DNA of 64,000 nucleotides from Verrucomicrobia bacterium S94 (GTDB lineage Bacteria; Verrucomicrobiota; Kiritimatiellia; Kiritimatiellales; Pontiellaceae). Of this stretch, positions 9,232 to 17,818 are shown one piece after another; positions within the stretch are counted from its first letter, which is position 1, and each line of letters begins with the position of its first letter. The DNA lies in NCBI GenBank assembly GCA_004299845.1, contig CP036201.1, positions 1,736,001 through 1,800,000 of the forward strand, written 5' to 3'. The notes beneath the pieces are model-generated. The model searched no databases and was not told the origin of the DNA. It saw only the letters and a program-made list of their open reading frames with translations. The position numbers and the translations under genes were made by a program.

Positions 9232-10203
9232 ATGAAAGCCACCGATAAACCCCGCTGGTACAAATGCGATGTACCGAAGAATGAACTGAAACAACTGATA
9301 CAGAAGAGCGACGCCGCCGGCCTTCTGCATACACTGCTTTATCTGGCCTTACTGATCAGCCTTGGCACGGTCGCGTATTTTTCTTTGGGAACTCCCTGGA
9401 TGATCCCGGCGTTTTTCGCCTATGGCACGGTCTACTGTTTCTGGAATCATATGATGCACGAAACCTTTCACGGCACGCCCTTCAAAAATAAAAGACTCAA
9501 CGGCTTCTGGTGCTGAATCTCATCCTTTTTCAACGGGGTCGAAATGGTACACAACCGCTACGGTCACCTGCAGCATCACAATTTCACCTATCACGAAGAA
9601 GACGATCCGGAAATTGAAATCCAGCGCACGATCACCCTCTGGAAAATGCTGCCGAAATTTGTGGCCGTCGGCCTCTTTAATCCCATCCCGGTTGCCCGAC
9701 ATGCCTTAGGCATCATCGACGAGGAAACCCGTCAGATCGTTCCGAAAAACGAATGGAATAAAATGATATGGAGTTCGCGTTTCTGGCTGATGGGACACAG
9801 CCTCATCATTTCCTCCTGTTCCATCTTCAACACCTGGCTGCCCGTCGTCTACACCATCTTCGCCCGCTTTTACGGTGCTCCGCTCGGCCGTTCGCTGGAT
9901 CTGATTCAGCATATCGGCATGGAAGTGAACGTGCGCGACCACCGGCTCTGCACACGCGATGTCTACCTCAACCCACTCACCCGGTTTCTTTACTGGAATA
10001 TGAACTATCACATCGAACACCACATGTTTCCGGCTGTTCCGTTTCATGCCCTGCCGAAGCTTCATGAGAAAATTAAAAACCAGCTGCCGCAAACCTATCC
10101 CGGCTGGCTCGCCGCTTATCGCGAAATCATCCCTACCGTCTTGAAGCAGCAGAAGAATCCCGAGTATTGCTTCACGCCGAAACTCCCGGAGGAAACCGCA
10201 TGA
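9232..10203 (+). pseudogene. Fatty acid desaturase interrupted by one in-frame TGA
   Basis: Reading from the ATG at 9232 (GGAGAG site upstream) gives a 323-codon membrane desaturase. It is interrupted only at codon 95 (TGA, 9514-9516), and the frame is the same on both sides. All three di-iron histidine boxes are present: HETFH before the stop, then HNRYGHLQHH and NYHIEHH after it. Two hydrophobic hairpins flank them. The context is NGFWC-stop-ISSFFNGVE. One G-to-A change (TGG to TGA) would explain it. The remainder could restart at the ATG at 9544 but would lack box 1. The stop overlaps the next gene by 4 bp (ATGA). Confidence 0.8.
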
Positions 10204-11012
10204 CGATTAAATTCTTCACTCCGCACTGGGGCTATGAACATCTCGATTTCGATCAGTTCTGCCGGCAGGCGGCCGCTGCCGGATTCGACGGCATTGAGCT
10301 CAATCTCGCGATTAAGGTCGATGAAGCCGTCGCCCAGCTCAATCAGATCAAAACGCACGGACTTGAATATATTGCCCAGCATTCCGGCACACGCCATCAC
10401 GACTTTGAAGAACACAAAAAACATTACCGCGAACACCTTGAACGCATTACCGATTACCGACCACAGCTGCTGAACTGCCACACCGGACTTGATTTCTTCA
10501 CGTTTGAACAAAACCTCGAGCTGGTCGACATTGCCCGGGAAACCAGTGACGCTTTCGGCATACCGATTGTACACGAAACGCATCGCGGGCGTTTTCTTTT
10601 CCATGCGGCCCTTACATACCAATATCTGAAAGCCCGACCGAACCTTCGTCTTACTGCTGATTTCTCGCACTGGTGCTGTGTATCGGAATCGCTGCTCGAA
10701 GGACAGGAACATTTTATCGATGCCGCCATGGAGCACAGCGACCACATTCATGCCCGTGTCGGCCACGACCAAGGCCCGCAGATCAATGATCCGCGTGCAC
10801 CGGAAAACAGACCGGTTGTTGAACGCTTTCTCGGCTGGTGGGACCGCATCGTCGAGTTGCATCGGACTAAAGGCTCAGAACAGCTGACGATCACCTGCGA
10901 ATTCGGCCCCCGGCCCTACACCCAGCAGCTGCCCCTGACCCGCCAGCCGGTTTCCAGCCAGTGGGACAATAATATCTATATGATGCATCTGCTGCGGAAA
11001 CGCTACCGGTAA
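10200..11012 (+). CDS. Sugar phosphate isomerase/epimerase (xylose-isomerase-like TIM barrel)
   Basis: A 270-residue member of the AP endonuclease 2/xylose-isomerase-like TIM barrel family. The typical strand ends are GFDGIELNLAI (about 25-35), LLNCHTGLDFF (about 95-105), IVHETHRGR (about 124-132), LTADFSHW (about 151-158) and HARVGHDQGPQ (about 182-192). The metal-binding Glu, Asp and His residues sit where the family has them. The product starts at the ATG at 10200, overlapping the desaturase stop as ATGA, so the pair is translationally coupled. The substrate is unknown. Its 3' end overlaps the convergent AraC fragment by 10 bp. Confidence 0.85.
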   Translation: MTIKFFTPHWGYEHLDFDQFCRQAAAAGFDGIELNLAIKVDEAVAQLNQIKTHGLEYIAQHSGTRHHDFEEHKKHYREHLERITDYRPQLLNCHTGLDFFTFEQNLELVDIARETSDAFGIPIVHETHRGRFLFHAALTYQYLKARPNLRLTADFSHWCCVSESLLEGQEHFIDAAMEHSDHIHARVGHDQGPQINDPRAPENRPVVERFLGWWDRIVELHRTKGSEQLTITCEFGPRPYTQQLPLTRQPVSSQWDNNIYMMHLLRKRYR

Positions 11013-11118
11013 TCGCGCGGGGCGACGCCCATGATTTTTCTGAACAGCCGGGAAAAATAATACGGATCGGTGAAGCCGAGCTGTTCGCTCACCTCGCCCA
11101 CCCGTAGACTGGTGGTGA
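11003..11118 (-). pseudogene. AraC-family regulator, C-terminal fragment only
   Basis: The minus strand encodes VGEVSEQLGFTDPYYFSRLF followed by RKIMGVAPRDYR and a stop. This is the second helix-turn-helix of an AraC/XylS regulator. Homology ends abruptly near 11118, where unrelated A/T-rich sequence begins (TGACAGAGAAGTGGACCCAC). The rest of the regulator is not in the window. The fragment is convergent with the TIM-barrel gene and overlaps its last 10 bp. A regulator beside a sugar isomerase fits an old catabolic operon later truncated by an insertion or deletion. The GTGGACCCAC sequence recalls insertion sequence ends; that is only a guess. Confidence 0.75.
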
Positions 11119-11836
11119 CAGAGAAGTGGACCCACTCTTTAAACCACTCGGTGATCAGTTTTAGTTATGCTACATAACTCCGATTGTTTTTAAATCAAAA
11201 GCGCGTACCAGTTATGTATGGCTTCAGCGAAATCCACTCATAACGTTAGTATGAAGAAATACACATCTATTCATAAACTCCCTGAATTTAAGAAGCATCT
11301 GTCAAAAAAGAACAACGACTGATTTTCAGGAAGCATGTACACAAAGGTTCATCATTGGAAAATGTGGATATACCTGTTTACATACACTGTATTATTCATG
11401 GGCGGACAAGAGATTGCATATCGGATAACAGACTATGACAGAAACACACTTTTTTATGTCATCCATATTCCACCGGTTTTAATCGCATATCGTTTTTGAA
11501 TGTAGGCCTGATCTAAGAAACCACATAATCCAGCGGCTGACGCTATCTGAGAAAACGCCGATCAGTCATCCGGAAAAGACATCCCCTCAACCAATACGCA
11601 TTACAGAAACAGAATAAATGGAAACCCCGCCATCTGCAGTTGTCCGCCAAATAAGATAATGACTTTTGATCAGCTCCGTCAGAATGGTCATACATCACCC
11701 TGATTCATCTTGAGCCCTCTTTTTTTATCGCCCAACAGTCCGCTGACTATGACCTGTTCCTAACAGGGACTCTGTCAGATCTTATCTGACACAAAAACAG
11801 GTAAGCTGCGCGACTGTTGTCCTCCAGAAACGTTCG
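11119..11836. other. Decayed A/T-rich accessory region
   Basis: No complete known gene is seen. A small ORF (listed separately, 11251-11499) lies inside. A perfect 8-bp hairpin TGTCAGAT-CTT-ATCTGACA is at 11773-11791, downstream of the convergent end of the hemerythrin gene. It has no T-run, so its terminator role is doubtful. Base composition is clearly lower in G+C than the flanking genes. Confidence 0.4.
11251..11499 (+). other. Possible small membrane protein gene with an in-frame TGA
   Basis: From ATG 11251 the frame reads 23 codons (MKKYTSIHKLPEFKKHLSKK, then NND), a TGA at 11320-11322, FSGS, and then a 54-codon ORF from ATG 11335 to the stop at 11499. The second part contains WIYLFTYTVLFMGGQ and FYVIHIPPVLIAYRF, two hydrophobic stretches, and has a CAGGAAGC ribosome-binding site. 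The 54-residue product could be a real small membrane protein, or the whole may be a broken gene. I recognise no family. Confidence 0.3.
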
Positions 11837-12250
11837 TTACACACCGCCTGTTTTATTATTGATGAACTCAGCGTATTTTCTGTCCTCTACACAAATATGG
11901 TTCAACCACCAATCTCTTAAAAACTTCAGCAACTCACCGGGATCGTGTTCAATTTTTATTTTAGAACTGATTTGCTTCATTTTAATTGCCAGTTGGTTAT
12001 GTAATTTTTGATGATGATCAAAATCAGGATACCCCTCCATTTCCATAACATTTTCTTCTAACATAAAGTGATACTTCGTGTACTCTTTAAGAGTAATAAG
12101 AATTGATTCCAGCACTTCTTTTCCCATGTTATGTATTGTAAAATAATGAAGAGTATTGATTACGGAAATAATGGCTCTATGCTGTTCATCGACAACGGGA
12201 ATCCCAAGCTCATTATCACTTTTCCAAATAATATAGAGGTTATGTTTCAA
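11837..12250 (-). CDS. Bacteriohemerythrin
   Basis: A 137-residue four-helix-bundle oxygen-binding protein with a non-haem di-iron site. The iron ligands are readable in order: His24 in VVDEQHRAI, a His in the second helix region (LHYFTIHN), HFMLEE (His and Glu), HHQKLH, and the final NHICVEDRKY (His and Asp). The N-terminal IIWKSDNELGIPVVDEQH is diagnostic. Such proteins bind O2 for sensing, delivery or protection in microaerophiles. The gene is markedly A/T-rich compared with its neighbours and is surrounded by decayed sequence, so recent acquisition is likely. Confidence 0.93.
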   Translation of the reverse strand: MKHNLYIIWKSDNELGIPVVDEQHRAIISVINTLHYFTIHNMGKEVLESILITLKEYTKYHFMLEENVMEMEGYPDFDHHQKLHNQLAIKMKQISSKIKIEHDPGELLKFLRDWWLNHICVEDRKYAEFINNKTGGV

Positions 12251-12597
12251 AATATCTCCTTTCTACTTTCCTTTCACCCTGCAGGCCTCCAGCTGTGTCG
12301 GTGCGCATAAACATTGACCGGATCAACAGCCGCTTATACGGCAAGGTCTCCGATCATTCCCATATACTGGATTGCATTTAGAGAGAATCCAGCCGGATCA
12401 GGTTTCCTTCCTATAGAAGCAACACATCCTCATTCACTCCCCCAGAAGAGGTATGCCACGAACACCACCAGCGCCAACTATCTCAATGAAATGTGTGGCC
12501 GAATTTCGGCATAGTCAACTCTCCATGTCTCCATGACCTATTCTTTGTGCAACAGCTTTTTGACGGCTGATGATAACACTGCAGGAGTGGCTATCAA
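12251..12597. other. Non-coding or decayed region
   Basis: No intact gene is seen. On the minus strand short stretches look coding, for example FSLNAIQYMGMIGDLAV ending at a stop and then AAVDPVNVYAHRHSW in the same frame (about 12400-12290). They have no recognisable family and are broken by stops. This is probably the remnant of a lost gene. The ribosome-binding site of the hemerythrin gene (AAGGAGATA) lies at the left end. Confidence 0.3.
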
Positions 12598-12965
12598 ATG
12601 CATACAGAATGAACGCCGGCTCCGGGCAAGGAACGTAAAGAGAAAATATACATTCCTAAAAACATCGATGAATGTTTTTCAGAGTTGGACCGGATACTGA
12701 AAAAGAAAGATATACGCTCTCTGAAAAACTGTTCAGAAACTGAATGGTCCAGATATCACTTCGGCCTCGGACGCTGGTTGAGAGGAAATTGAAAACTGTG
12801 GGAAGGTTTGGAAACAACTGGAAACAGAGGATTCATTCCGTCAACCGGCATCGCCTGCACAGACCTCTCCTTCAGGATAAAAGGGAGTTTACATCACAGT
12901 GTCTTCATGGTTTTACCGGCCCGTTTCTTACCGATCAATAGGCGCGGGCATCACTGTTTTTCATA
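12598..12965 (+). pseudogene. DUF6794-domain protein, inactivated by in-frame TGA codons
   Basis: In one plus-strand frame the sequence reads YIPKNIDECFSELDRILKKK, SETEWSRYHFGLGRWLRGN, TGA (12790-12792), then KLWEG and later DLSFRIKGSLHH. As I recall the DUF6794 family, it has IPK(D/N)LDE(C/A)..ELD near the start, HFGLGMWIRNNWGLW in the middle and a DMS.II..SFHR tail, so this is a diverged full-length copy. The TGA sits exactly where the family has the conserved Trp of NNW. A second TGA is at codon 5. The 3' end overlaps the end of purF on the other strand. Confidence 0.6.
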
Positions 12966-14833
12966 AAATTGATGAACGAACGATTGGCCACACGGTGACC
13001 GCCGGGTGTTGGATAGTCGCCCGTGAAATACCAGTCGCCTCTATGATTCGGACAGGCTGCGTGAAGGCCTTCAATGCTTTGGTAGATAATCTCCACTTCG
13101 GCCTTCATGCCCTCCGGGGTAAGAATTTCAGCGATCTTTTTGGAGATTTCATCGGCCGTGAACGGTTCGAACAGTTTTTTCACCTGATTTTCGGCCTGGA
13201 GCATGGGCTTTTCCTCGTCATCGAGACAGGCCATGAAGATGTCTTCCAGCAGCTCTTCGCGTCCGGACTCCCGAAGCAGAGCCACTGCGGCCTCGAAGGC
13301 GATAAAATCCTTCATTTTAGACATATCGATGCCATAGCAGTCGGGATAGCGAATCTGCGGCGCGGAGGAGACAATCACAACCTTCTTCATACCAAGGCGG
13401 TCAAGAATACGGAGAATGGAGGTCCGCAACGTCGTACCGCGTACAATGGAGTCATCGAGAATCACCAGCGTATCGTTGGGCTTCACGATCCCGTAGGTGG
13501 TGTCATACACCTGCGCCACCAGATCGTTTCGATCGGCGTCGGCAGTAATAAAGGTGCGCAGTTTGGCATCTTTGGTCATCAGTTTTTCAATACGCGGCTG
13601 AAACGAGAGCAGTTCGTCAATGCGCTCGGCGGTCACCCGTCCGCCATCCTGAAGCAGATGTTTTTTCAGGCGCTCGCTCACCAGCTCCTTCACCCCTTCC
13701 ACCAGCCCGTAAAAGGCCGTTTCCGCCGTATTCGGGATATAGGAAAAAACGGTATTTTCCAGGTCATAATTAACGGTTTCCAGCACCCGGCGTACCAGTG
13801 AACGACCGAGGTTTTTGCGTTCCTGATAAATATCCTTGTCGGTTCCGCGCGAAAAATAGATGCGCTCAAACGAACACGGCGTTTTTTTGAGCGGTTTATT
13901 GACCTCTTCCATCACCACTTCACCGGTACGTTTCACCACCAGCGCATGGCCGGGTTCAATTTCCTTCACCGATTCAACCGGAACATTCAGTGCTGTCTGG
14001 ATCTGCGGCCGTTCGGAAGCAATCAGCACAATTTCATCATCGTGATAATAGAACCCCGGCCGGATACCGCACGGATCGCGCAAAGCAAACAGATCACCGT
14101 GCCCGATCATGCCGCACATCAAATAGCCACCGTCGAACGAGCGCGTCGCTTTTTTAAGAATCCGGATCACATCCAGTTCCTGGATGATTTTTTCCGTTAT
14201 TTCCATACGGCTCAGCCCTTCCTTTCGGTATTTACGGAAGAGGAAATCGTTGGCTTCATCGAGAAAATGGCCCATTTTTTCAAGGACCATCACGGTATCG
14301 GCTTTGTTACGCGGATGCTGTCCCAGCTCCACCAACATATCGAACAGCTCATTGTTGTTTGTTAAATTAAAATTACCCGCAACCACCAGGTTACGGGTCA
14401 TCCAGTTATTCTGACGCAGGAAAGGATGGCAGAACGATTCACCCTGGGCGCCGTGGGTGCCGTAGCGCAGATGGCCGAGCAGCAGCTCGCCGGCAAACAG
14501 CACGTTGTTTTTCACCCACTCTCCGTCATTCATTTTTTCGGGATGCTTTTCACGCGCATCTGCAAAAGCTTTCACCATGCGGTTGCGTACCGCCATAATC
14601 GGATTTTTATCGGCCGAACGGGTGCGGAAAATGTAGGGCTCGCCCGCCGGCATATCGAGTTTGATCGCGCAGGCCCCCGCGCCGTCCTGACCGCGGTTAT
14701 GCTGCTTTTCCATCAGCAGGGTCAGCTTATTCACCGCATACATTGCAGTCCCGTATTTCTCAATGTAGAAATCGAGAGGTTTCAACAGTCGTACCGCGGC
14801 AATACCGCACTCATGGCCGATCCAATCGCTCAT
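12935..14833 (-). CDS. purF: Amidophosphoribosyltransferase, long form
   Basis: PurF makes phosphoribosylamine from PRPP and glutamine, the first step of purine synthesis. The Ntn-type glutaminase domain starts at Cys9 after a short propeptide (MSDWIGHECGIAAVRLL). The glutaminase signature HLRYGTHGAQGE is present, and so is the CGIRP segment. The phosphoribosyltransferase domain has the PRPP loop LVILDDSIVRGTT near residue 460. At 632 residues it is over 100 longer than E. coli PurF (505). The extra length includes helical insertions and a C-terminal extension, as in the long PurF of Bacteroidetes. It is a single-gene unit, divergent from the YugP-type gene. Confidence 0.93.
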   Translation of the reverse strand: MSDWIGHECGIAAVRLLKPLDFYIEKYGTAMYAVNKLTLLMEKQHNRGQDGAGACAIKLDMPAGEPYIFRTRSADKNPIMAVRNRMVKAFADAREKHPEKMNDGEWVKNNVLFAGELLLGHLRYGTHGAQGESFCHPFLRQNNWMTRNLVVAGNFNLTNNNELFDMLVELGQHPRNKADTVMVLEKMGHFLDEANDFLFRKYRKEGLSRMEITEKIIQELDVIRILKKATRSFDGGYLMCGMIGHGDLFALRDPCGIRPGFYYHDDEIVLIASERPQIQTALNVPVESVKEIEPGHALVVKRTGEVVMEEVNKPLKKTPCSFERIYFSRGTDKDIYQERKNLGRSLVRRVLETVNYDLENTVFSYIPNTAETAFYGLVEGVKELVSERLKKHLLQDGGRVTAERIDELLSFQPRIEKLMTKDAKLRTFITADADRNDLVAQVYDTTYGIVKPNDTLVILDDSIVRGTTLRTSILRILDRLGMKKVVIVSSAPQIRYPDCYGIDMSKMKDFIAFEAAVALLRESGREELLEDIFMACLDDEEKPMLQAENQVKKLFEPFTADEISKKIAEILTPEGMKAEVEIIYQSIEGLHAACPNHRGDWYFTGDYPTPGGHRVANRSFINFMKNSDARAY

Positions 14834-15058
14834 AACATACCGTCCTCTGGTTATGTTCGGGTTTGATTAGGAAAAGGCGCACCGTGCCCTAGATCATTCG
14901 GCCGGTCAAGCTCCGGCATCGACTTTCAGCCGCTACAAATATAATGACAAAATTGCAATTGCCCGTATTCTCCTTATCCGCCATATATTCCGCCGTATTT
15001 TGAACGTTCCGCCCGGCTGGGCGTCTATCGCAGAAAACTTAACAAGGAAGTACAAGTT

Positions 15059-15757
15059 ATGTTGTTATCACTTGACCCTGTTTATTGGATTTTCATGATT
15101 CCAGGCCTGATTCTCGCCGGAATCGCCTCTGCAAAAACCAAGGGCACATTCAGCAAATATGCCCGCGTCAGCGCCAGTTCGCATATGACCGGGGCCCAGG
15201 CCGCCCGTCAGATGCTCGATCGCGCCGGACTGCACGATGTCGCAATCAACCGCACTCGGGGATTTCTTTCCGATCACTACAACCCGGCCAACCGGACCCT
15301 GAACCTGTCGCCGGATGTCTATGATGCGCCCTCGCTCTCCGCCATCGGGGTCGCCTGTCACGAAGCCGGCCACGCCCTGCAGCATGCACAGGGATATGTC
15401 CCGCTCCAGATCCGCAGTGCCATGGTGCCGATTACCCAGTTCAGCTCCTGGGGCTCCTACGTCTTTATTTTTCTGGGCATTTTTATGCAAAGCATGGGGT
15501 TGATCAAACTCGGCGTCATCCTCTTTGGGATCGGCTTTCTTTTCTCCGTCGTCACCCTGCCGGTCGAATGGGATGCCTCCGCCCGGGCCAAACGGCAGAT
15601 GGTCACCGACGGCATTGTCCTGCCCTCAGAGGCCGCCGACGCCGGAAAAGTGCTGGACGCCGCGTTTCTGACCTATGTCGCCTCCGCCGTCACCGCCCTG
15701 CTCACCCTCCTCTACTACCTCATGCGTCTCGGCCTGCTCGGCGGGCGCGATGACTGA
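15059..15757 (+). CDS. YugP-type zinc metallopeptidase (neutral zinc metallopeptidase)
   Basis: A 232-residue membrane protein of the YugP/DUF2268-like neutral zinc peptidase family. An N-terminal membrane helix (about 5-23) precedes the catalytic region with HEAGH at residues 101-105 inside VACHEAGHALQHAQGY. The third ligand is probably the Glu of PVEWDASARAKR. Two hydrophobic stretches (about 122-165) and a C-terminal one (about 205-225) complete it. The length is typical of the family. The start at 15059 has an AAGGAAG ribosome-binding site. The physiological substrate is unknown. Confidence 0.88.
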   Translation: MLLSLDPVYWIFMIPGLILAGIASAKTKGTFSKYARVSASSHMTGAQAARQMLDRAGLHDVAINRTRGFLSDHYNPANRTLNLSPDVYDAPSLSAIGVACHEAGHALQHAQGYVPLQIRSAMVPITQFSSWGSYVFIFLGIFMQSMGLIKLGVILFGIGFLFSVVTLPVEWDASARAKRQMVTDGIVLPSEAADAGKVLDAAFLTYVASAVTALLTLLYYLMRLGLLGGRDD

Positions 15758-15869
15758 GCTTTTTAAGCGCGGTTGCCCCGGGGACTCCCCCGGACAACCG
15801 AACAGCTCACACAACAGCAATACACGGCTAGATCTTCCCTAACACCGCCCGATCAGAGTTCAGGCGTTT

Positions 15870-16082
15870 ATGAACGTCTGCAACATCATACCGTTTTACA
15901 GCCCGCTGCACGGAGGCGCGAAGCGCTACATCGACGGCACAGCCTGCGAAAAAGGCAGAGCGCAAACCACCCTGTCATACGAAACCGACCGGACCGCTGT
16001 CGAAAACGGAAATCCGGAACTCCTCTATAAAACCGTCAAACGCCCATTCAGGCGTCAACCCGCAAAAATGCCGGGCGGATGA
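15870..16082 (+). pseudogene. N-terminal remnant of a family-4 glycosyltransferase
   Basis: The 70-codon frame starts MNVCNIIPFYSPLHGGAKRY, the characteristic first strand and glycine-rich loop of GT-B (GT4) glycosyltransferases. Short later pieces such as DRTAVENGNPELLY could match the following strand and loop. A complete enzyme would need about 350 residues; the reading frame ends after 70. The last bases overlap the start of the flippase-like gene as ATGA. The simplest reading is an internal deletion that fused the head of a glycosyltransferase gene to the next gene. It may still be translated as a non-functional leader. Confidence 0.6.
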
Positions 16083-17089
16083 ATCAGCCCGAACTCAACC
16101 TCAGGAAGTTTGCCCGGATCGCCATGCATGGACTGGTAATCACCGTGATCGTATCCAGTCTTGTCCTGCTGTTCACATCCAAAAGCGACACCCTGAAACT
16201 GCTGCAGGAAAACGTGCACTGGCCCTTCGTTCCCCTACTGTCGCTTCCCATTCTGCTCGCATGGTGCTGCAACGGTGCCCGTTTCTGGCTGATGACCCGC
16301 TGCATCGGCCATCCGATCAGTTATACCCGTGCATGGAGCATCGCCCTCTCTTCCGAATTCGGCGTTATGGCCTCTCCCGGCGGGGTCGGCGGGGCCGCCG
16401 TCCGGATCGCATTTCTGAAAAAATCCGGCATCTCCTATGTCCACGGCGCTTCACTGCTTGCGGCTGACGTTTTCATGGATATGCTCTTTTTCATATCCAT
16501 CATCCCCCTTGCCATTGCCGCCCTGCTCAAATTCATCCCGTTCAATTCCCTGTCCGGAACCCTGCATCCACAATGGTTCGCCCTCCTGCTTCTTCCCGCG
16601 CTTCTGTACAGCCTGCGCAAACGGATTTTACAGACGCTGGAAAAACAGCAGACCTACCGGAAGTATCGCATGAGCGGCCGTCTCCGCCTCGCCCGCATCA
16701 ATCTGACCCACGGGTTCCGCCAGGGCCGCAGTGCCTTCACGCTGATCTTTAAAAATCACCGCGGCATCCTGACCGTCAACTACCTGCTCGCCGCAACCCA
16801 GTTCACCGCACGTTACAGCATCCTGCCGCTCGCGATCCACCTGCTTGGAACCCCCGTCAATCCCCTGCCCCTCATCGTGATGCAGGGAGTGCTTTTCATG
16901 ATTTCCATGCTGGTTGTCGCCCCCGGAGGCGGCGGAAGTGTTGAACTGCTCGCCGCCCTGGTTCTTCCCCGGCTGATACCGACTCAGCAGGTCGGGGTCG
17001 TCATTCTTCTGTGGAGAATCTTCACCTACCATTTTTACCTGCTTTTCGGCGGTATTGTTTTCACCCGCACGTTCAGGAAGCTGATGTAG
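16079..17089 (+). CDS. Lysylphosphatidylglycerol synthase TM region / UPF0104 flippase-like protein
   Basis: A 336-residue polytopic membrane protein of the LPG_synthase_TM (UPF0104, AglD-like) family. Hydrophobic segments lie near residues 15-33, 45-65, 85-100, 122-150, 162-180, 235-260, 268-290 and 305-330. Two family signatures are present: FGVMASPGGVGGAAVRIAFL (about 94-113) and VVAPGGGGSVELLAALVLP (about 279-297). Members act as lipid flippases or scaffolds in envelope lipid and glycolipid synthesis. No soluble aminoacyl-transferase domain follows. The start codon overlaps the preceding glycosyltransferase remnant by 4 bp, consistent with a former lipid-glycosylation operon. Confidence 0.87.
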   Translation: MNQPELNLRKFARIAMHGLVITVIVSSLVLLFTSKSDTLKLLQENVHWPFVPLLSLPILLAWCCNGARFWLMTRCIGHPISYTRAWSIALSSEFGVMASPGGVGGAAVRIAFLKKSGISYVHGASLLAADVFMDMLFFISIIPLAIAALLKFIPFNSLSGTLHPQWFALLLLPALLYSLRKRILQTLEKQQTYRKYRMSGRLRLARINLTHGFRQGRSAFTLIFKNHRGILTVNYLLAATQFTARYSILPLAIHLLGTPVNPLPLIVMQGVLFMISMLVVAPGGGGSVELLAALVLPRLIPTQQVGVVILLWRIFTYHFYLLFGGIVFTRTFRKLM

Positions 17090-17818
17090 TCGCGGTATAC
17101 TTTCACACATTATTATGTATGAAATTTATGCCCCGCTGATTGAACTGGATTCGCATACCCTGTCGGTTTGCGGTTTTCGAGGCACGGCTCAATCAGTCTC
17201 TAGACATCGGCTTCAATTTCCCGGTACCGGAAATCTGACGGATACGCGGCAATACAAAGAATATTTTCACCGGTATATGTTCCGGCCCGCCAGATACCAC
17301 CCGCCGGATGAGTGCGCATCACAGCCGTGTTCGCGACGTGATACAGAGCTACGCATATGCAACCCATTAATACCGTCAATATTCCGAACGAAATCACAAA
17401 TAAGGCAACTCATGCCCCTCCTGCAGGTCATTTTTATCTACCTGATATCAAGACTTTGCACGCAGGCACAGACAAGAAGCCTTCACCAGGCATTTCCAGC
17501 TCGCAAAAAAATGAGCGCACTTATCAGATCCTGCTCCGCCTTCGATCTGAAACCGCTTATTCCTGTTCGATGGAGGCGCCCGGATTAACGACCCAGAAAA
17601 AAAGCAGGCCTTTTTCCCAATGTGGTTTTTACACCAGAGACGCCCCGGTCTCAGGAAAATGCGGAGGATTTCAATACAACACAGGGAGACCCGGCATTTC
17701 TACTTCGCCCGGCCGGGACGGTATACTTCCGGTTGCGGCGGGTTTACCGGCTGCGGCCGTGTAAGCGTTACATATTCCGGTTTCTGCGGAACCGGGAAGA
17801 TCGAAATACGATGATGCA
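17090..17818. other. Gene-poor stretch, no supported gene
   Basis: I see no intact gene in about 730 bases. On the minus strand a 65-codon frame (17397-17200, GTG start) begins ISFGILTVLMGCICVALYHV and could be the fragment of an exported protein, but it has no family. The segment 17700-17780 is rich in CGG-containing imperfect repeats. The convergent ends of the flippase gene and the 247-codon gene border it. Confidence 0.35.

Noticed and set aside
9514-9570. Selenocysteine insertion at the TGA of the desaturase
   Set aside because: No convincing bacterial SECIS hairpin follows the TGA within about 40 bases, and desaturases do not use selenocysteine. A former Trp codon is simpler.
12314-12514. 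66-codon open frame
   Set aside because: No start context or family resemblance.
9514-12792. Genome-wide reading of TGA as Trp
   Set aside because: Intact genes in the same window (the TIM barrel at 11.0 kb has TAA, but the YugP-type protease, pstA, the first porin and uvrC end in TGA at sensible places) show that TGA is a stop here.
17115-17588. 157-codon open frame after the flippase gene
   Set aside because: Composition and lack of any domain make it unconvincing; it probably is decayed intergenic DNA.
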